From: JACVRW01 sp035705985
GTDB taxonomy: Bacteria; Actinomycetota; Thermoleophilia; Solirubrobacterales; Thermoleophilaceae
Direction: 5' to 3'
Length of the DNA stretch: 9,559 nucleotides
NCBI GenBank assembly: GCA_035705985.1
Contig: DASSVP010000235.1
Span: 1 to 9,559 of the forward strand
The notes under the pieces were generated by a model. The model ran no database searches. It was given only the letters and a program-made list of their open reading frames with translations, and was not told the origin of the DNA. The translations under genes were made by a program, and so were the position numbers. Each line of letters begins with the position of its first letter. The first letter of the stretch is position 1. Shown here one piece after another: positions 5,062 through 9,559 of the stretch.

Positions 5062-6714
5062 CACTCGTTTGCAGCCGGATCTGAGCCCTTGACCGAGACC
5101 GCCCTCACCGCGACCGACGCCGCACCCGCCGACGATTCGGCGCTCGCGCCGCTGCGGCGCCCGGGCTTCCGCGCGGCGTGGACCGCCCTCGCCGGCTCGC
5201 AGCTCGTGATCTGGATGAACACGGTCGGGGCGGTCACGGTCATCGCGTCGCTGTCGGACTCCCCCACCCTGATCGCGCTCGTGCAGACGGCGAACAGCCT
5301 GCCCGCCGTCCTCCTCGCGCTCCTCATGGGCTCGATGGCGGACATCGTGGACCGGCGGCGTTTCGCGATCGCCTCGCAGAGCTGGATGCTGCTTTCGGTC
5401 GCCGCGCTCGCGGCGCTCACGCTGACCGACGTGATCACCGCCGGTCTCGCGCTCGCGCTGACGTTCGCGCTCGGCGCCGGCATGGCCACCACCTTCGTGA
5501 TCTATCAGGCGCTGACGCAGGACTTCGTCCCGCGGAAGGAGCTGATGTCGGCCGTCGCTCTGAACGGCGTCGCGATCAACCTGGCGCGCGCAATCGGCCC
5601 GGCCCTGGCGGGGATCGTCATCGCGGCCCTAAGCGCGGGTGCTCTGTTCGCGGTCGAGGCGGCTCTGCTGGTCATGATCGTCGGGCTGGTCGCGCTCAGG
5701 GTGCGCCCGCCCGGGCCGGCCAAGGCATCCGGAGAGAGGCTGGCGCCGGCCATGCGCGCCGGGCTGCGGTTCGTGCGGTTCTCGCCTCCGGTGCGGACCG
5801 TGCTGCTGCGCGGTGCCGCGTTCTCGATCTCCGCCAGCGCGCTCTGGGCGCTGCTGCCGGTCGCCGCGCTCGGGCGCCTCGGGCTGTCCGATCGCAGCTT
5901 TGGGCTCCTCATGGCATGCGTCGGCACCGGCGCCATCCTCGGGGCCACGCTGCTTCCGCGGCTGCGCCGCCGCCTGCCATTCGACCGGATGATCGCGCTG
6001 GCCAGCCTCGGGCTCGGGGCCGGACTGCTCGCGCTCGCCTACATCCCGTGGGCCGAGCTGGTGGCCGTGACGCTGGTGTTCACCGGCGCCTGCTGGCTGA
6101 TGGTGCTCTCGTCGCTGAACACGTCGGCGCAGCGCGTGGCGCCCGGCTGGGTGAGGGCGCGCACGCTCGCGACCTTCCAGCTCGTCATGCAGGGCGGGCT
6201 CGCGCTCGGGAGCCTCTCGTGGGGCCTCGTGACCGCCGCCGCGGACGTCGAGACGGCGCTCACTATCGCGGCGGCCGGCCTCGTCGCGGGCGTGGCGCTC
6301 GCGCGCCGCTGGCCGCTCGCCGCCTCGGAGCGGAGCGACCTCACGCCGGCCGGCACGTGGTCCGACCCGAACGTCGGCATCGAGCCTCAGCCGGAGGACG
6401 GGCCCGTCCTGATCACGGTCGAGTACGAGGTGGACCCGGCCGACGCCGAGCGATTCGTGCCCGCGATGGAGGAGCTGGGCCGGATCCGCCGTCGCGACGG
6501 AGCCTTCCGCTGGAACCTCTACGCGGATCTGGAGCGCCCGGGCATCTACCTGGAGACGTTCCTGGTCGACTCGTGGTCCGAGCACCTGCGCCAGCACGGC
6601 CGCCTGACGGTCGAGGACCTCGAGGTGACGAAGCTGACACGGTCGTTCCACCGCGGCGAAGGGCCGCCGAAGGTGCGCCACATGCTGTGGGCACGTGCGA
6701 CGCTCGGCGACTAG
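5059..6714 (+). CDS. MFS_3-type exporter-like protein with soluble C-terminal domain
   Basis: The 551-residue product is a major-facilitator membrane protein resembling the MFS_3 (transmembrane secretion effector, EntS-like) family, most members of which are drug or siderophore exporters. About 10-12 membrane helices span residues 38-415. The loop GSMADIVDRRR (91-101) is the MFS motif A. After a linker, residues 448-551 form a soluble domain (LITVEYEVDPADAERFVPAMEELGRIRRRDGAFRW...) like the dimeric alpha/beta-barrel (ABM-like) tail found on MFS_3 proteins. The ATG at 5059 has no ribosome site and coincides with an operator; a TTG at 5089 (MTETALTATD...) is a serious alternative start. The stop TAG at 6712-6714 shares CTAG with the convergent DMT gene. 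The substrate is unknown, and export rather than import is inferred from the family. Confidence 0.87.
   Translation: MHSFAAGSEPLTETALTATDAAPADDSALAPLRRPGFRAAWTALAGSQLVIWMNTVGAVTVIASLSDSPTLIALVQTANSLPAVLLALLMGSMADIVDRRRFAIASQSWMLLSVAALAALTLTDVITAGLALALTFALGAGMATTFVIYQALTQDFVPRKELMSAVALNGVAINLARAIGPALAGIVIAALSAGALFAVEAALLVMIVGLVALRVRPPGPAKASGERLAPAMRAGLRFVRFSPPVRTVLLRGAAFSISASALWALLPVAALGRLGLSDRSFGLLMACVGTGAILGATLLPRLRRRLPFDRMIALASLGLGAGLLALAYIPWAELVAVTLVFTGACWLMVLSSLNTSAQRVAPGWVRARTLATFQLVMQGGLALGSLSWGLVTAAADVETALTIAAAGLVAGVALARRWPLAASERSDLTPAGTWSDPNVGIEPQPEDGPVLITVEYEVDPADAERFVPAMEELGRIRRRDGAFRWNLYADLERPGIYLETFLVDSWSEHLRQHGRLTVEDLEVTKLTRSFHRGEGPPKVRHMLWARATLGD
5061..5072. promoter_or_regulatory. 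LacI-family operator between lacI and the MFS gene
   Basis: GCACTCGTTTGC matches the GCAAACGTTTGC palindrome at 10 of 12 positions. It meets the -10-like box of lacI and overlaps the first codons of the MFS frame if that starts at 5059. Unlike the other two sites it is single. It probably gives the repressor control over its own gene, and perhaps over the MFS gene. Confidence 0.6.
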
Positions 6715-6718
6715 TCGC
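6707..6718. other. Palindrome joining two convergent stop codons
   Basis: GCGACTAGTCGC is a perfect 12-base palindrome. Its central CTAG supplies the TAG of the MFS gene on the plus strand and the TAG of the DMT gene on the minus strand, so both proteins end in Asp. There is no space for a conventional terminator between the two genes, and the palindrome has no loop, so it is a poor hairpin. Confidence 0.7.
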
Positions 6719-7157
6719 GCACGACGAGCACGGTCCCGGCGGCCAGCAGCGCGATCCCGAGCAGCTTGTCCCAGGTGATCGCCCGCTCCTCCAACCCGAG
6801 GACGCCCAGCCGGTCGAGCACGACGGATAGCGTGAGTTGGCCCGCGATCGTCGCCGCGGTGACCCCGCCCGCCCCCAGCTCGCGAACGGTGAGCAGCGTC
6901 GTCAACACGATCGCGACGCCCGCCAGCCCGCCGAACAGCCAGTAGTACCACCCGGGGCTGTCAACCCCCTCGCGGTTCTCGATCCCGCCCGCGAAGGCGA
7001 ACGTCACCACCAGGACGAGCGCTGTCCCGACGAGGAAGTTGACGCTGACCGCCCCGAACGTGCCGACCTTCTTCGAGAGGACGTTGTTGACCGGCGCCTG
7101 CGCGGCCACGATGCCGCCGGCCGCGACCGTGGCGAGCACCGCGAGCTCCCTGCTCAC
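6711..7157 (-). CDS. YdcZ/DUF606-type DMT superfamily membrane protein
   Basis: This 148-residue protein is almost entirely membrane helices, at about 5-24, 33-57, 68-90, 97-115 and 125-146. It begins with the GGIVAAQAPVNNVLSKKVGTFGAVSVNFLVGT pattern typical of the DUF606/YdcZ branch of the drug/metabolite transporter superfamily (usual length about 140-150). Such half-size proteins probably work as dimers or pairs; their substrates are mostly unknown. The GTG start (7155-7157) overlaps the polA stop TGA in GTGA, so it is likely translated by coupling to polA, with GAGG in the polA tail as a modest ribosome site. It converges with the MFS gene. A link between its function and DNA polymerase I is not implied. 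Confidence 0.85.
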   Translation of the reverse strand: MSRELAVLATVAAGGIVAAQAPVNNVLSKKVGTFGAVSVNFLVGTALVLVVTFAFAGGIENREGVDSPGWYYWLFGGLAGVAIVLTTLLTVRELGAGGVTAATIAGQLTLSVVLDRLGVLGLEERAITWDKLLGIALLAAGTVLVVRD

Positions 7158-9559
7158 TTCGCCTCGAGCCAGTTCACGCCGGAGCCGACGTCCACGCCGA
7201 GAGGCGGGTCCATCTCGAAGGACGCCGCCATCTCGCGCTCGATGATCTCGGACGCCGCCGGGACCTCCTCCTCGGGCCCCTCGAACAGCAGCTCGTCGTG
7301 GATCTGGAGGACGAGCTTCGTCGCGAGGTTCGCGTCACGCAGCTCGTTGCGGGCGCGCACCATGGCGAGCTTGATGATGTCCGCGGCGGTGCCCTGGATG
7401 ACCATGTTCACCGCGAGCCGCTCGCCGAGCGAGCGCGTCTGGAACTGGCGCGAGCGCAGCTCGGGGACGCGCCGGATGCGGCCAAACAGCGTCGTAACAT
7501 GCCCCTCTTCCCGGGCGCGCTCGATCGTCGAGTCGATAAACAACTTGACCTTCGGGAAGCGCTCCAGGTACGCGTCGATGAACTCCTGGGCCTCCTCCTT
7601 CTCGATCTGGAGGCGGTCCGCCAGCCCGAAGGCCGACAGGCCGTAGACGATCCCGTAGTTGACCATCTTCGCCTTGGAGCGCGTTCCGGGGTCGGACCTG
7701 CCGCCGAGGATCGCCTCCGCGGTCGCGGTGTGCACGTCCTCGCCGCGCCGGAAGATCTCCTTCAGGACCGGCTCGTCGGCGATGTGCGCGAGCAGCCGCA
7801 GCTCGACCTGCGAGTAGTCCGCGGAGATCAGCCGGTTGCCCGCCTCGGCCACGAAGCAGGCGCGGATCTCGCGTCCCTGCTCCGTCCGGATCGGGATATT
7901 CTGAAGGTTCGGGTCGGTGCTCGACAGCCGGCCCGTGGCCGTGGCCGTCTGATTGAAGGTGGTGTGCAGGCGGCCGTCGTCGCCGATCAGCTCCGGGAAC
8001 GCGTCGAGGTACGTGGACTTCAGCTTCGTGACCTCGCGCCACTCCTCGATCGCGGGGATGATCTCGTGCTCGTCGCGGATCGCCTGCAGCACGCGCGCGT
8101 CGGTGGAGAAGCCGGTCTTGCCGCGGCGCTTGCGCGACAGCTTGAGCTTCTCGAAGAGGATGTGCCCGAGCTGCTGCGGGGAGCCGATCGTGAACTCCTC
8201 CCCGGCGAGCTCCCATACCCGCCGCTCGAGCTCGGCCGCGCGGGCGCCGAAGCGCTCGCTGATGCCACGCAAACGCTCGACGTCGAGCTTCACGCCGGCG
8301 CGCTCCATCTCCACGAGCACGTCCACGAGCGGCAGCTCCACCTCGTGGAAGAGGCGCGTCAGGCCGTCCTCCTCGAGGCGGGCGCGCTGGCGCTCGGCGA
8401 GCACCCGTGTGACCACCGCGCGCTCGGCGACGCCGTTCGCGCCGTCGATCGACGCCGCGATGCCGGCCTCGGCGCTCAGCTCGTCGAGCGGGTAGCCGCG
8501 TCGCGCCGGGTCGATCAGATAGGCGGCGATCATCGTGTCGTGCTGCAGCGCGACCGCGGGCGCCGCCTCCTCGCTCACCGCCGTGGTCTTCCAGTCGTGG
8601 GTCACTACCGGCCGCTCCCCGCGCGCCATCGTCAGGGCGGTGAGGGTCTCGGCTTTCGCGACGAGCACCTCGCCGCCCGCGTAGGCGGCGATCTCCATCG
8701 GGCCCAGCGGCGGCCCGCCCACGTCGAGCGTCTCCTGTCCCTCCTGCTCACCGAGCGGGCGCGGACGCTCGGCCGCTATCGACACGAGCTCGCCGTCGAG
8801 CGCGCCGATCTCCGCGAGCGGCACCTCGCGCGCCTTCGTCGCGATGACCTCCTCTGCACGCTCGGCGGGCGCCGCGGCCTCGCCCTCTCCCAGCGCCTCC
8901 TCGAGCCGCTCCAGCGGCGCGCGGAGCTCAAACTCGCGGAACGTCTCGCGGAGCCGTGAGCGGTCGGGCTCGCGCGCCGCGATGTGATCGAGGTCGATCT
9001 CGCCGAGCTCCACGTCGCGGATCGCCGTGGCGAGCTGCTTCGAGATGCGCGCATCCGCGGCATGGTTGGTGAGGTTCTCCTTGCGCTTCGCGCCGGAGAT
9101 CTCGTCGACCGCGCCGAGCACAGCCTCGAGGTCGCCGAACTGCTGCAGCAGCTGGGCGGCGGTCTTGTCGCCGATCCCCGGGACGCCGGGGATGTTGTCG
9201 GAGGTGTCGCCCTTGAGGCCGTAGAAGTCGGGGATCAGCTCGTGGTGGATGCCGTAGCGCTCGAGCACCTCGTCGGGCCCGTACACCTTCGTCTCGGTGA
9301 TCCCGCGGGAGGTCGTCATCACCCGCACCGAGCCGTTCTCCGCCAGCTGGTAGGCGTCGCGGTCGCCGGTCACGATCATCACCGGGATGCCGGCCGACTT
9401 GGCACGCTCCGCCAGGCTCGCGATCACGTCGTCGGCCTCGTAGCCCGGCACCTTCACGTTCTCGTAGCCGAAGCTCTCGACGAGCGGATGCATGTACGGC
9501 CACTGCTCGGATAGGAGGTCGGGACGCTCGCGCCGGCCCGCCTTGTATTCGCTGTAGAC
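7154..9559 (-). CDS. polA: DNA polymerase I, N-terminus beyond the window edge
   Basis: DNA polymerase I fills gaps and removes RNA primers in replication and repair. The frame is open to the window edge (801 residues seen); about 70 N-terminal residues are missing by comparison with E. coli PolA, so the start lies outside. Numbering from the internal Met at 9493: the 5' nuclease domain has EADD (19-22), GDRD (43-46) and the helix-hairpin-helix region GDTSDNIPGVPGIGDKTA (95-112). The middle domain keeps the Asp of exonuclease motif II (D319) but lacks the DxE of motif I and the YxxxD of motif III, so proofreading is probably lost. The polymerase domain is intact: motif A DYSQVELR (D559), O-helix with R605, K609, Y613 and Y617, and motif C HDE (D733). 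Tyr613 occupies the site of E. coli Phe762. It overlaps the next gene by four bases. Confidence 0.97.
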   Translation of the reverse strand, partial: VYSEYKAGRRERPDLLSEQWPYMHPLVESFGYENVKVPGYEADDVIASLAERAKSAGIPVMIVTGDRDAYQLAENGSVRVMTTSRGITETKVYGPDEVLERYGIHHELIPDFYGLKGDTSDNIPGVPGIGDKTAAQLLQQFGDLEAVLGAVDEISGAKRKENLTNHAADARISKQLATAIRDVELGEIDLDHIAAREPDRSRLRETFREFELRAPLERLEEALGEGEAAAPAERAEEVIATKAREVPLAEIGALDGELVSIAAERPRPLGEQEGQETLDVGGPPLGPMEIAAYAGGEVLVAKAETLTALTMARGERPVVTHDWKTTAVSEEAAPAVALQHDTMIAAYLIDPARRGYPLDELSAEAGIAASIDGANGVAERAVVTRVLAERQRARLEEDGLTRLFHEVELPLVDVLVEMERAGVKLDVERLRGISERFGARAAELERRVWELAGEEFTIGSPQQLGHILFEKLKLSRKRRGKTGFSTDARVLQAIRDEHEIIPAIEEWREVTKLKSTYLDAFPELIGDDGRLHTTFNQTATATGRLSSTDPNLQNIPIRTEQGREIRACFVAEAGNRLISADYSQVELRLLAHIADEPVLKEIFRRGEDVHTATAEAILGGRSDPGTRSKAKMVNYGIVYGLSAFGLADRLQIEKEEAQEFIDAYLERFPKVKLFIDSTIERAREEGHVTTLFGRIRRVPELRSRQFQTRSLGERLAVNMVIQGTAADIIKLAMVRARNELRDANLATKLVLQIHDELLFEGPEEEVPAASEIIEREMAASFEMDPPLGVDVGSGVNWLEAK

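Noticed and set aside
3686..5092. Plus-strand open frame (468 codons) opposite lacI and the ATPase
   Set aside because: Antisense to lacI and the ABC ATPase, both with complete motifs; no family features and no ribosome site.
3987..5492. Minus-strand open frame (501 codons) running through lacI in another frame and into the MFS region
   Set aside because: Low-complexity Arg/Ala/Gly composition and overlap with two clearly coding frames; a shadow frame.
5629..6951. Minus-strand open frame (440 codons) opposite the MFS gene
   Set aside because: Charged, Arg/Gly-rich sequence with no fold signature, antisense to a gene with regular membrane helices and an MFS motif A.
8268..8279. GCAAACGCTCGA in polA, resembling an operator half-site
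   Set aside because: Only the left half matches; it lies inside coding sequence and lacks the inverted right half.
7298..8959. Plus-strand open frame (553 codons) opposite polA
   Set aside because: Antisense shadow of polA, which shows all polymerase motifs in order.

Overview
The window comes from a very GC-rich chromosome, most likely a high-GC Gram-positive bacterium. Both solute-binding lipoproteins have a lipobox cysteine followed by poly-Asp and poly-Gly linkers, a style I associate with Thermoleophilia (Solirubrobacterales/Gaiellales). That placement is inference from protein style, GC content and the DNA polymerase I sequence; no rRNA or tRNA is present to confirm it.

Layout, read mostly on the minus strand from right to left: (i) 7154-9559, polA, whose N-terminus lies beyond the window edge, followed with a 4-base GTGA overlap by a small YdcZ/DUF606-type DMT membrane protein (6711-7157). 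(ii) 5059-6714 on the plus strand, an MFS exporter-like protein with a soluble C-terminal alpha/beta-barrel-like domain; its stop codon overlaps that of the DMT gene in a shared CTAG. (iii) 4010-5047, a LacI-family repressor divergent from the MFS gene. (iv) 1093-3918, an ABC importer operon in the order ATPase, permease, NMT1/TauA-like lipoprotein, ending in a strong hairpin at 1041-1066. (v) 62-931, a LivK-type binding lipoprotein missing its C-terminal third. (vi) 1-140, the first ~31 codons of a LivH-type permease on the opposite strand, fused head-on into livK.

The main biological result is a local regulon. The palindrome GCAAACGTTTGC occurs exactly in front of the ABC operon and in front of livK. 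At each place it is paired with a second, imperfect copy abutting the -10 box of a promoter built the same way (TTGACR, 18-bp spacer, TAGNNT). A third, weaker copy sits between lacI and the MFS gene, just upstream of a -10-like CATAAT of lacI. The simplest model is one LacI-type repressor controlling itself, two unrelated ABC importers and possibly the MFS protein. No catabolic enzyme lies in view, so the inducer and the transported compound cannot be named.

Two cautions. The ABC ATPase has no ATG/GTG/TTG codon upstream of its first beta-strand; a CTG at 3918 behind a strong Shine-Dalgarno sequence is the best start. The livK/livH junction at about 131-142 has fold-back geometry with short microhomology and lies near the window edge, so it may be an amplification or assembly chimera rather than a genomic rearrangement.
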